Below, piece by piece: positions 26,501 to 37,558 of a stretch of DNA of 64,000 nucleotides. The notes below the pieces were generated by a model, which was given only the letters and a program-made list of their open reading frames with translations, did no database searches and was not told where the DNA came from. Each line of letters begins with the position of its first letter. Position 1 is the stretch's first letter. Source of the DNA: Nymphaea colorata (taxonomy: Eukaryota > Streptophyta > Magnoliopsida > Nymphaeales > Nymphaeaceae); NCBI RefSeq assembly GCF_008831285.2, contig NC_045138.2, forward strand, positions 14,272,571 to 14,336,570. Reading direction: 5' to 3'. The position numbers and the translations under genes were made by a program.

Positions 26501-29287
26501 CTTGCAACACTTTTTTTGTCAAACCAATGAAGTAAAACTGTAAAAGGCAAGTTATAAGCAGAAATTCAGGTACCTTGCCGTTCTGGTCTGTGCCAGTCCT
26601 GAAGCACAAACTATTCTCCAACTCCTCGGCTAATCTCCTCTGCTCGATATCAGCAAAAGTTTAGAAAAAGAAACAGACAGCATTAAGCTTTTTGTGCATG
26701 CAAATGCAAGCATGACTTACCTGCTCCCGCAAGCTGGCAATGGCATCTGGTGTTACAAAGGCAAAAATAGGCTCAATTTGTTGCCAAAATGGGCTTGAAC
26801 AAGCATTATCTGCAAAGGAGTCATGTTGTTAAATACATTAAGAATAAAAGTCAAATGGTGAAAACTTAAGCACGTTTTAGAATAGACACTGATTAAGACA
26901 AAATGAGAAATCCATACAGCTGGCTTTTTGAGCAAAAGTAGCAGCTGCTATAAGTTCTTCACGATCATCATCTGCTTTGCCTGAAGAAATTTTTGTAGAC
27001 AAAAAGTTCTCAGCATCTCAGTAGAAGATAACATACAAGTCCAAAAATGAACCATTGAAGAGGACTGCAGATCACCATTAAAGTCTGGTGAGATGTTTGC
27101 TACATTCCCAGGACGAGCAGATGCCTTGCGATCTGAAAACTTTTTAGTAGGAGGGCGTCCTGACTTACTGAAACCAGCACATTGTGAATGGTGGTCAAAA
27201 CAAAGCAGATGACAAAACACGACACAGGACTGAATATAGTCAAGCTGGAAAAGTTTAACACCTTTCAATCTTGTCAGGAACAGGTCTTGTGCTTCTATGC
27301 TTTGGGTTAGAGGCATTATCCATTTTCTCCCTAGAAAGAGGCAAGCAGTTTCGTGATGAAGCCAAACCTCTTCCACTCCTTCCTTGTCTCCGAACACCAT
27401 CTCCAAGCTCTTCTTTTGTAACAACCTTGTTCTTCTTTGATGTCAGAGCAAGACTAGTGGCCTTCTGGATAGAACTGACAGCCCTATCTTCTGCTTCACC
27501 ACTTATCCTTGCTTTATCTTTAGATTTGTCAACAGCTCCTGAGTCCTCACTCTCTGAGAATCCAGCTGGGGATGGAATATTTTCAACTTTCAGTTTAAAA
27601 TGCTGTGAAATGTTAGAGGCACGTTTTGGATGTCCAGATCCATTAGCATCTACAGAAATCAATCTAGCCCCTGTATCAGAATTGGGAAAGCCATCAGTCG
27701 GTAACTGAGCTTCATCTCTGTTTGGAACCGGGGGGACCAAATTTGTTCTTCTAGCAACACGTGATATCTTCTGTGGTCGTTGACCACCCCACTGAGTTAC
27801 AGGTGAAGAGGAGCGAGCAGATAAAGGACGTTTGCGGTTGTTAAGTGTACTTATTCCCTGTGCCTTGTTCAAGGTTGGAGACTGCTCCCATCCTTCAAGT
27901 GCTCCACCAGTACGTGGAAAGTTAGTGGATGAATTTAATAGTGCCCCAGATCCAGTACGCGGGGCCCTGGAGGCCTTTAGCTTTGCAACAGAGATAGGAC
28001 TTCCCAGCTGATTGCCATCACGGGCATTTTGCCTGTTCATAGGATTGGTCCAACAAGTGCAAAGAATTAAGAAACAAAAGACGAAAAATATGAAGATGCT
28101 CTCTAGAGACTTAAAAGATCAACTGATTTTTCTAAAACTGATGGTTCATACTCGGAGATGGCCTTTACAATTGTCTTCTCTTTATCTGATCCAATAATTC
28201 GATCTTTTCTGTCTGCAGAAATATTATCTGGATCTGTCCTTGGTATAGCGCGAACATTTAATCCACTTGGTTGGGTAGCAATATCCAACTTATTAACTCC
28301 AACAATTGCATTGGCAGATCCTGATCTGAAAAGCAATAGATGCAAAAGGTTTGAGATATGCATCAAAAGAAAGCATAATACACCCATGATTTCAACAAAA
28401 GGAGGGACTGGAGATCTAATATAATAAATTTATCTACTCCATCAGCAAAATCAATTTAGAGACAGCAAAAAGGTAAGAATAGCATACCCTAACAAGAGAA
28501 GAACACATTTTACCTGAAACCATGGACATCATTGAGCCGAGAGCGATTTTCATTGCTAAGCCTCTGCTGCATGCTACGCTTATGATCTTGATCACCATCT
28601 AAAGGCCTACTAACAGCCAATCCTATAGAACGTTTTCTTTTCATCTTCTTTTCCCAGCCATCACCACCAGGAGCAAGACCTCGAGCTTTTTCTTCAGCCT
28701 GAGCTGACATTCCATTTGTCGTCCTCAAAAGTTCACGATCTTTTTCAACAAAACCAGATGGCCGAGATAATGAACTGTTACGCCCCTCAGCCTGCCGAAA
28801 TCCATGATGTAAGGAAAGGAGAAATGAGGAAATTAATTTTCAATAATATCTGATAAAACACATTGAGTTATAATTTTAGCAAACTGATGAAGCTAATTGA
28901 GATCATCACCACAACAACAGATACAAATTAAGAAAGTTTCCACCAATGATGATGAAGGTAAAGATCCAGACAGCATTATAACATAAGAAGATTATGCAGC
29001 AAAGAACTAAATCCTAAGAAACATCTTGCACCAACTAGCAAAGTTCCCACTCAGTAACAAAAGCAAAAAATGAGTACCTGGACCATATGCAATAGCATTT
29101 TCAAAAGAACAAATCACATCAAAACAACTTATCAAAAATTAAATCATGTTAAGGGAAGTTTGGGCAAGCAATTACACAAATACTCCACAAACAATAGTAG
29201 AAGTTTCCATGACCTTTGGGTAAACTCTGCATGTTTTTGTGAATCTGGATTTCTTGCAATCTGGATAAGATCTCACGTATCCAGATG

Positions 29288-29322
<35 letters not shown>

Positions 29323-30694
29323 GCTAAGTGTTCAAAATCGGTAACTAAAGACGTCATAAACTGTTGCTAAAAGTACAATGAACTGTAGAAACATGGTAAA
29401 CCATCGCTAATGTTCCTGTTGTTAAAGACTTTTAGCAACAGATTTTAATTATTTAACCATCCATCAGCCAGCTAATTACGATATCGATATATATATATAT
29501 GTATATGTATATATATATATGTATATATATATATATCAAGGGAGAGAGGAGAATTGATCAAGATTGATTAAGATAAAGGAATAAAACTAAATAGGATGCA
29601 TTACATAATCTTTGTAAAAGTTACAAAAACAGCAAAAGAAAATCATTTCAGATATGGGAAAACAGAGAGCAAAATGAAGACTACCAGTGACCATTAATCA
29701 TGAGTCAAGTCACTTAAGTCAAAAAGGAAAGGGAAAAAATATCACAAATGAGCTAAACAGCTTTATAGATATAAAAATACAAACCCGTACTTCCACCAAT
29801 GATGTGCGTATACGCCTATTAGGAATAATATTTTTAGTCCTATCATCAGACCGTGGAGACATAAGATCACTGCCTAACAGTTGATGATTCTGTGGCCCCA
29901 TTTTAAAGCTGGTTCCTTGAGCAGAACGATCTCCAGGGAGCAAACTATTGGACCTTTCATTTGGCAGTCCGTCATTCCGTGGTCGCTTCCGAGACAAAAG
30001 AGCGTGACGATATTTATCCAGCTTTGTTATGGACTCGTTCAATAATTTTGTTCTCTCCCTGGTCAATGAAATTCCTGAAGTTAGAAATCTCCGTTTACCA
30101 GAATTCTGGGCAACTAAAATAACCAAATATCTGCAACAAGTGGCTTTAGAGAAAAAAACCGCTAACGTTTTTTTTTCACTATTTTCCCTTCTTCTGCTGT
30201 TAGCATAGGCTGGAAATTTACACTAAAGGCTTAATTCAACGAGACTTATTCACATGGAAAAGGAACAAATACTTTGCTCGCGCAGAATTTTCCATAATGC
30301 TCAATCTAAAACGCTTCAGTTCCCCCAACACCATTTGAGGAAGAGGCTTCGCATGAAGAACAGCACCCACCGCACCGTCTTCATTTGCGATGCTAGAAGC
30401 ACCCAGGACTTTCTTCAACTCCTCTAATCGAGTAAGCTTCTGTTCAGCAAATGAAATTGGATCAAGGTTCAAACATTGGGTCATTGGTGGCATGTCCACG
30501 TACAAGGAGACATCGCCTCTAAATAATGTGGAACCAGTGTTTGCCGTGCGACCGTCACTGCCCTCGCGGAAGCTGCCTGACCGGTCCAACGAACCAGCCG
30601 AAAATGTTCCACGCTGCCCATTGGAATAGCTGGCAGGAAGAGCTAATCCTTCTGGGCTCCCAGAAACAGGATCAAAACGAGCACTGGATGCCAT
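20596..30694 (-). CDS. Conserved uncharacterised plant protein, about 1368 residues, 15 exons
   Basis: I recognise this as the family of Arabidopsis At4g29790/At2g19390, a large plant protein with no established function. Exons in transcript order: 30273-30694, 29785-30058, 28514-28791, 28152-28325, 27262-28032, 27076-27167, 26918-26980, 26721-26809, 26574-26639, 24524-25195, 23446-23520, 22960-23030, 22829-22886, 21442-21712, 20596-21326. They total 4107 nt with all phases closing. Family landmarks: N-terminal MASSARFDP and SLDRSGSFRE, EELKRF-like GELKRFRLS, GWEKKMKRKRS, GWEQSP, RQGRSGRG, SPFWQQIEPIF, LLELQSIGLFPE, a charged coiled-coil-like part (KKKKSQLYKLEKAVLRARG) and an acidic tail ending VPMDDLSEVV. 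Lys/Arg-rich stretches suggest a nuclear protein; that is inference. The intron between 21442 and 21326 needs a GC donor. No enzyme domain is seen. The introns hold microsatellites but no other gene I can support. Confidence 0.88.
22598..22667. repeat. 34-bp imperfect tandem repeat in an intron
   Basis: The sequence aaccagcatgcca occurs at 22609 and 22643 within two similar flanking units (gtcatacgg... and gtcataatg...). It lies in the intron between exons 13 and 14 of the uncharacterised gene and has no coding role. Confidence 0.6.
29291..29320. repeat. (TG)n microsatellite
   Basis: About 14 TG units lie in the intron between exons 2 and 3 of the large uncharacterised gene. A second simple tract, (AT)n with interspersed GT, lies at 29488-29536 in the same intron. 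Confidence 0.95.
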
Positions 30695-31680
30695 TAGCGC
30701 TATTAGTCACTGGTTCTTTACCGGGCAACGCATTAAACACCCCCAGTATTCTTCGAACCGCATAACAGATAACCGAGTTCCAAACCAACAAGTGACCATG
30801 ATCAAGAATGCACACGCACGACCAGCATTGAGATCGAACACCTGAAAAGAACGCCACAACTTTCGTCACACTCAAAAACATTTTCCTCCGACCAAAACAA
30901 CCTACAAAGAGCATCATTCCACCACGAACAAAAAGAGAAGCCCCTGAATTCCAAAACAGCACAAATTACCTCTCAAATCGTTCATTTAACAGGTAAAGTC
31001 AAGCAGTATATATGGACAATCTTAAATAATCTTTCTAGTAAAGAGCAGGAGACTTCGGCGAAACAGCCAGTAATGTCTTTAACCAAACAAAAAAGATAGA
31101 CAGGAGAGCTGGAATTACACTTCAAAGAGGACAGCAACAAGCAGCGACAGCAAGAATTCCGAGTATTAAGCCCATCGACCAGTAATACTCCCCGACGACG
31201 CTGCAACCATTCTCAACAACTAACAAGAAACCAAAAGTCAAGCTACAAAAAGGACGACATTCCTCTAAATTCACCCGCAAACACCGCCAAAAACTTCTCG
31301 ACCCGACGGATAATCCCACCGGAGGAACCGTGACCCACCGGCAAAACTCTCCGAAACTCAGCCGAATTCAGGCAGCCACACTCGCCGAAGATCCTCGCTG
31401 ACCTCGGGTGGACGAGATTCTAGGGTGGAGCGAGGTCTAGGGTTTTGGAGATGGAGCAGATGGATGGGATCATGAAACCCTAGGTCGGATTGGGGAAGAA
31501 CGGAAAAGAGGGGGGAAGGGAAGGCGAGAGGAGAAGCGTGGCGCAATTGGCCGCGACCGGGACGATCGGACGGCAAGCGATCGTCGGGGGTGAGCAAAAA
31601 GGAGGAGAGAGACTGGGGGAAGTAAGATCGCCGAATATTCGGTGGCTGCGCGGACGCGCACGATTGGTGCGGTCTTAAAT
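30695..31680 (-). promoter_or_regulatory. 5' leader and core promoter of the large uncharacterised gene
   Basis: Read on the minus strand, a TATA-like CTATTTAAG lies at 31673-31681, so transcription probably starts near 31640-31650. The leader contains pyrimidine-rich blocks. A plausible leader intron runs from a GTGGGT donor near 31338 to a taatag acceptor near 30700, six bases before the ATG region. The exact start and this intron are inferred from consensus only. Confidence 0.5.
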
Positions 31681-33000
31681 AGACGGGGGGCGAGGGCGGA
31701 GGGTGGCCGCCCCTCTCTTTCTCTTTCTCTTTCTCTCTTGTCTTGGTTAGAGCGAGAGGCTGACCGGTGGGTTTACTTCCTGGGAGGGGGGATGGGACCC
31801 ACGTTACTCCGACCGGATGGGGCTGGGTCCTCCTCCGGTCCGCCCACCGCTACTCGGTCAAGAGTTCGAACCTCATTTTGGTACACCTGAAGTCTTTTGG
31901 TTTGGTTCAAAATCAAATTGCAAGTAGAGACAAGGTCGTTCGTTTATTATACTCTCATCAGCATACTGGCAATTCTAGAAAAAGTTTAAATGAAACAAAC
32001 AACTGTAACTTATTTTTTAGTTAAACGTGTAAATTTCAGACAAAACCACCGAGTTTGGTCACAATTTGAAAACGATAATTTTGAAAATAATGTTCCATCA
32101 TGAGTCCATTGGTAATAACAAATTATTCTATAAATTTACTCTAAAGATTAAGGAACTCCTTCAATTTGCTTTGTGTATGTTTTATGGAAAGCCAAAGCCA
32201 AGTGCTTTGCATTGATGCCATTTGGACACATTACAAAAAGATTTCTGATGGTCAACCCAAAAAGGCGGCTTTTGTAGAATACAAAGATGTTGGTGTTGAC
32301 TTAGAAGTTAGTGCATGGAAGCACAATGCAGATAAAGAAAGAATTGTTTCCACAAGCTTCGGGTGACTATCGCAACAGGTTGGAACTTGAAAGTGTGTTT
32401 TCCATCAAATGATTGATGAAAATCCAAGATCAGTTACGTGCATTACAAATTCTCAGTTGCTATCAGATATGAAAAGGGCAAAATCACTATAACGAGTGCC
32501 TTTCAATGGAAGATTGTGTAAGATGTCTTGATTGAAATGTTGTAAAAGAATGTAAAAATTTGGATTACGTAATCCAGCGGCAGTTTGTTGTTAACTGAAT
32601 ATGGGTATGAACATGAACTGGGTCCGAATTGAGACAGAAGAGATGCCAGACCCGGTGACGTCGAAGTCTGACGTGAGTCAACTTTGCCGTAAAGTTTGCT
32701 TTTTTCTCCAAAAAAATGGGAGATCCAAATGGGTCAGACCTTGCCCTTGACTGACCCCGATCCAGTATCTGGTCCTCCGGCAGTAAGGAGACGAGATCCA
32801 CAACCGCTTTGAATGTCCACTCCCACTTTTGCTTGAAAGAAAAGTAACTGGAAAATATTGTTGGACTGCATAAAGTATTAGTACATATTAAAGGAGGACA
32901 ACATGAATACAATTGATTTTCGACAAATGAAATGTAAATTATCACAAATTTGAAACAGTTTTTTGTCGCCTCTAAGACAGTTTTTTTGTTTCTTTTTTAG
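31681..33000. other. Intergenic region upstream of the uncharacterised gene
   Basis: The stretch begins with a CT-rich tract (31713-31740) and becomes AT-rich. A short open frame on the plus strand at 32166-32366 has no recognisable domain. A tRNA-like B-box sequence near 31865 was considered and rejected. No gene is supported. Confidence 0.5.
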
Positions 33001-33200
33001 TGTTTGGATGACACTTTTCAAAATAAAAAGAAACCGGGCTTTCAGAAATGATTGAAATAACATGGTCCCCCAAGGTTACTAAAAAACCAGTTTTATTATA
33101 CAAACACACAAACCAATCTTTAAAAAAAGATTATAAACACACTTTTCCACAAAACCAATAATTTTCAAAAACAGTTTTTTGTGAAGGTGTCGTCCAAACA
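33001..33200. mobile_element. MITE-like element, about 200 bp
   Basis: The left end TGTTTGGATGACACTTTTCA and the inverted right end TGTTTGGACGACACCTTCAC match at about 17 of 20 positions, forming terminal inverted repeats. The inside is AT-rich and non-coding, as in miniature inverted-repeat transposable elements. I could not identify a clear target-site duplication, so the superfamily (hAT or PIF/Harbinger) is not assigned. Confidence 0.65.
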
Positions 33201-34073
33201 AATTTGATAGAAAAGAAGGCATGGCATGCTTTTTTTTTTTTTTAAGGGAAAAAGATAGAAACTAAAGGGAAAGAAAACAAATGAATTGAAGGGAAAACTA
33301 GAGAAATCTCAACCTGCATTGAACGGATTAGATTAATACAACTCTTATGTCTAAATACATGAAGAAGACATTAAACTAAAAGCATGGTAATATTTTATTG
33401 ACTATGACAATAACTGAAAAGTGGATGCCATCTTAACAATATTCTTGAACAGTATAATTAACAAAATTCAATAGATTCATCCTAATTTTTTTAAATTAGG
33501 CGATAGACATCAGATTTAAAAGTTTAAAACCAAATTGTTCCAATGGATAGGGTCTACTGTGCTTCCAGCTGTTTCATCACTCGAAAATATGCAATAAATT
33601 AAATTCAATTAAATAAAAACATTGAAGGTTCAACTATTGAATGATATGTAATCACTTCTTCCTAGTTTCATTTATGTAACTGTCTACGCGTATCCATGGT
33701 CACTGCAACTATTATTTTCTTCTTTTAACCTTCTCGTTGTTTGTGATTGCAATAGCTGATGGTGTAAATGTCAAATCTGATACATGCAAGCTTCTCATAA
33801 GGTCGACACGGTCTCTGGAAGTTGCGGCTCGCACCCATGTCTGACTTATGAGCCCATCTTGGTCCTTTCAAGCTTGGAGACTGAGTAAACCTGAGTCCAG
33901 TCAAAGCACCTCGGTCTTATATCTAATCTACACTTGCACCCGGTGAAGCCACGTCGGCCCATTGTTTTTTTACCTCAATCTAGTTTCGGGCTTAGCGTGA
34001 GCTGCAGACCGAAACTTACGACTCGATAAACAATAGGCCGGTCCACGATCACGAGGGAGGCAGTGTTCTGGAC
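33201..34073. other. Intergenic region with probable retroelement remnant
   Basis: The first half is AT-rich with a poly-T tract. From about 33780 to 34060 the composition turns GC-richer, with words such as cacccggtgaagccacgtcg and cggtctctgg; it reads like a decayed repeat. No open reading frame of note is present. Confidence 0.4.
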
Positions 34074-34318
34074 TAGGTGTTCCGAACCTCGGGTCATACC
34101 GCCTCTAGGCCGAGAAAAACCTGGCCCGGAACTGATAAGCTGGCCTGACTCGATTAAGTCCGTTTAGAATTATTTTTTTAATAATATATATTTATTATTA
34201 ACAAATATATTTTATCTTAAAAAAATATTTTATAATTAAAAGATTGTTTTTTATTTTTAAACGGGTCGAACCGAGCTCGGGCTGAGACCGGAGCTGACCA
34301 GCCCAATGCCCACCTTTA
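34074..34318 (+). repeat. GC-ended, AT-cored dispersed repeat, copy A
   Basis: The unit runs from a gaaaaacctggccc block through an AT-only core (taataatatatatttattat and ttttataatta words) to tttttaaacgggtcgaaccg and ends near cccaccttta. The same order recurs in copies B, C and D. It is non-coding and is probably a non-autonomous transposable element. Confidence 0.65.
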
Positions 34319-34347
34319 ACTAGGACACATGGTATTTTAATTAATAG

Positions 34348-34632
34348 TGAACATTGGATCGAGCCGAACCGGCCCGATAGCCGGGTCTCGGTCTGGGCCC
34401 AGCCCGATAGCCTCGGTCTCGGTTTGGGCCCAGTTCATTTAAAAATAAGAAATAAAATTTTAATTATAAAATAATTTTTTAAAATATAAAATATATTTGT
34501 TAATAATAAATATATATTATTAAATAAAAAATTAAAAAAATATTTTTTAATTTTAAACAAACCGAATCGAGCTGACCCGAGCGGGGGCCTGGGCCAGGTT
34601 TTTTCCAGGCCGGGCTCGGACACCCAGGCCTA
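34348..34632 (-). repeat. GC-ended, AT-cored dispersed repeat, copy B (inverted to A)
   Basis: On the minus strand this copy begins taggcctgggtgtccgagcc, passes through the AT-rich core and ends in ggctatcgggccggttcgg. It faces copy A across about 30 bases, making a long imperfect inverted repeat. Confidence 0.65.
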
Positions 34633-35028
34633 ATCTTAGTTTAATAATTTTCAATATTATTACGAAAAAAACGAGTGATCAATCGAGCGATGGACTGCGC
34701 CCGTCCGCCCCGGGTCGTACTCGGGATCCTCAGGACATATCGTTCTTGCAGTTCCCGAACCGAAAAGGCTATTACCGTTTCATTTTTGTTTCCTTCTTCA
34801 AAGCCGACCATGTCAGCGCGGGTCCCGCGTCATTTCATCCATCCATCTGACGAGGCTTTTCTGTCTACGTGGCAAGGTGGCCGAGCTCCAACAAGGATGG
34901 ACTTGATGGCGTGGCAGGAAGGGGAGATCGGTGCGCAAGAGGAAAGCGCATGACACTACACGTGGCACGAGGCCATGCCACCTATAACAGGCGTCGGAGC
35001 AGAGAGAGTGGCAGCGACTTGCTCGTCA
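34633..35028. other. Spacer with G-box
   Basis: The DNA turns GC-rich after 34675. A CACGTG element lies near 34959 and the sequence may be the promoter or leader of the short ORF that follows. Open frames here (34675-34953, 34869-35054) have no recognisable domain. Confidence 0.4.
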
Positions 35029-35271
35029 ATGGCTGCGGACGGAGAGGGAATTAGGGTTTACTGCTCCGGTGCCGGCTCGAACTCGGGCATTCTCCTGGCG
35101 AGCTCCGGCGAGGTGCGAAGCCATCTTCCTCGGATAAAACATTCGGAGCCGCCGGATGCGGTGGCAGAGAGGTCGATGACTCTGGAGGACGATCCTTTTA
35201 GTAGTGTTGGACGGGATCCAACGGTGAAGAGGGAGCTGGATGCTGCTCAGGCACTTGCAGAGTTTGCGTAG
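35029..35271 (+). CDS. Isolated 80-residue ORF, possible first exon or gene fragment
   Basis: The ATG at 35029 opens MAADGEGIRVYCSGAG and the frame continues through LLASSGEVRSHLPRIKHSE, an acidic EDDPFSS and KRELDAAQALAEFA to a stop at 35271. It sits in a GC-rich island unlike its AT-rich flanks and has a normal mix of residues, so it looks like real coding sequence. The abrupt end with GTAGCT at the stop could be a splice donor, which would make this the first exon of a gene whose remainder was lost or replaced by repeats. I do not recognise the family. A chance ORF is still possible. Confidence 0.4.
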   Translation: MAADGEGIRVYCSGAGSNSGILLASSGEVRSHLPRIKHSEPPDAVAERSMTLEDDPFSSVGRDPTVKRELDAAQALAEFA

Positions 35272-36305
35272 CTTGCGCTGATGGCGAGCAAGGGGCTGGA
35301 CTGTACACTGCTGCCCAGTGGTGAAACCACGTTTAAGGAGTTGCGCACCACGTTTCATTTGTGCCCCCTTTGTTGAGGCTGGTGCCTCTCTGAACCCATC
35401 AATGTAAAAGTGAACCCATCAATTTCAATTCCCCACTCACTCTTTCTCACATGTTTTATTTCCTACGTTTTCCGGAGTTAAATCTTTCATTTCACACACA
35501 AGCACCCATTTCTTGTCTGTCCAGTAAAAAGTTTTTTTTTTTTTTTTTGTGATAGTAAATTTCAAATGCACGCCTTTTTTTCCTTGCTTTGTTCCTTTCC
35601 TAGCATTCTATTTGAAAAAAAAAAGTTTTATTGATAACATTCTAACATAGGGTATAATTACGTATATTATTATTTTTTTATTTATTTTCTTAACAATGTT
35701 GTTTGTTTTACAATTTTTTTTAAAAATTTTAATGTGTATTGGTGCCCCTCTAACTTCTGGTTTTGCCACTGACTCGGGGATTTGTCCTGCCTGAAATTTC
35801 TCTTGGCGTATATATATATATATATATATAGGAACAGCTATATATATATATATATATATTTTATGTACTTCCTCTTGTATGAGAATGAAAGACTGCGGCC
35901 TAGTGTAAAACATTTTTTTTTTTCTAACGTACTGCTTTCTTATCAAGGTTTCTTCTGTTGGACATGAAGAACGGTATAGATAACATAGATAACAGAAGAC
36001 TTCATAAAACTTTTAAGTAGTTTTTTATATGCAATTGGTGAGTGACAATAATAATTAACTAACCCATGAGGAAGAATAGCGAGCCTCTATTGTCAAAAAT
36101 AAGAGGTGAATATGAATAATTGAAAACCAAAATGACAATAATAATTGCATATGAAGTTATTCTATTGTTGACGGCAAGGTATGCAGCAACTTAAATGGTG
36201 GTAGCCGTTAATTTGTCTAGTACTTTTCATTATAGAAGGTATATTTGTTCATGAGAACTTTTAATTGCTTTGAATTTTCTCCATGTTTTTCAAATTGCTT
36301 TTTGG
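35272..36305. other. AT-rich spacer with microsatellites and retroelement-like remnant
   Basis: Two (AT)n tracts at 35810-35830 and 35840-35860 are separated by only nine bases. A motif near 35739-35775 (ggtgcccctctaac, then ttttgccactgactc) resembles the decayed end of a plant retroelement. No gene is supported. Confidence 0.5.
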
Positions 36306-36452
36306 TAAGGGTGGGGCCCGGTCTGTTTAAAAATAAAAATTATTTTTTTAATTATAAAATAATTTTTAAATATAAAATAAATTTGTTAATAATAAAAATA
36401 TATTATTAAAACAATAAAATTAAAAAAATTATTTTTTAATCCTAAACAGGCG
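36306..36452 (-). repeat. GC-ended, AT-cored dispersed repeat, copy C (partial)
   Basis: The left end taagggtgggg is the inverse of the right end of copy D (acccaccctta). It is followed by cccggtctgtttaaaaataa and the AT core. Relative to D, part of the GC-rich end is missing. Confidence 0.6.
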
Positions 36453-36633
36453 GGACATAGTTTTTGGGTACCTTCTTATATTGTTCCATACACATGCATT
36501 TTAATAAACACTTATGGTTTGTTAGTGGCAAGTTGTTAAAAAAGTTATAATTGAGAAGACTTCTGATATATTGAGTATCTGCATTGTGTCCTTGAAACAG
36601 GCTCATTGCTTCAACAAACCACAGGCTCTTTCT

Positions 36634-36860
36634 GAGCACCGGGCCGGGCTGGGAAAAACCTGGCCTTGGCTTGGCTCGATTCAGCCCGTTTATGATTAAA
36701 AAATATTTGTTAATAATATATATTTATTATTAACAAATATATTTTATATTTAAAAAATTTATTTTATAATTAAAAAATTATTTTTTATTTTTAAACGGGT
36801 CGGACGGGGCCCGGGCCGAGACCCGGGCTATCGGGCCGGCTCGGCCGATACCCACCCTTA
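36634..36860 (+). repeat. GC-ended, AT-cored dispersed repeat, copy D
   Basis: It runs from gggccgggctgggaaaaacc through an AT-only core to tttttaaacgggtcggacgg and a very GC-rich end closing in acccaccctta. With copy C it forms an inverted pair around a spacer of about 180 bases. Confidence 0.65.
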
Positions 36861-37518
36861 ATCTTCGGCCGGTGGGTTTTTGCCAGGAGGCTCCTCATCC
36901 CTTTCTCTGCACGAGATGTGGGTGGGCGTCCTGTGGGTACCAGGATATGTATCGGCTTTTGGATCCATCGGAGTACCGGATAATGCCTGTGGCAAGTGGC
37001 GGGATGCAATGCTGGCTGCCAAAACCCAAAATACTGCAGCAGTACTCAAAAAGTTTTGTAAATACTAGATGTTAACAATGCTGTAAATAGATGCTTTTAA
37101 TTTTCTTTCCCTAATTTTTAACCAATATCTCCAAGTATGTGAGTAATTTGATGGCCTCTAAGATCAAAAAATCTTAGATTATTGGCTTTAGATGTAGCCT
37201 TTCGTAACGAACCTAGGGTAGGAGACTTGTTCCCCACCCTGCCTCTCCGAGCCATGGATACGCCCTCATGTCTCCTCAATTAACAGACAAAATTTCATTT
37301 GAATGATGACTAAATTCATCATAATTTTGTTGTTATAAGACATGACTATGTCATAAGTCTAAGGAGTGCAACATAACCGGTAAGATTGACGAGCCTGGGA
37401 AAGTTCAATTAAACTACAAATTGTAACAGTGCGATATTTTAATTGACTTGTGTAAGACGGATTCACCTATAGTCCAAAGCAGTCCTAGATTGTGTTCACC
37501 TGAAATCATGATTACATC

Positions 37519-37558
<40 letters not shown>

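Noticed and set aside
31746-31880. Possible tRNA: B-box-like gagttcgaacctc with an A-box-like ttagagcgagagg
   Set aside because: The boxes are too far apart (about 120 bases), the T-stem pairs poorly and no acceptor stem could be found.
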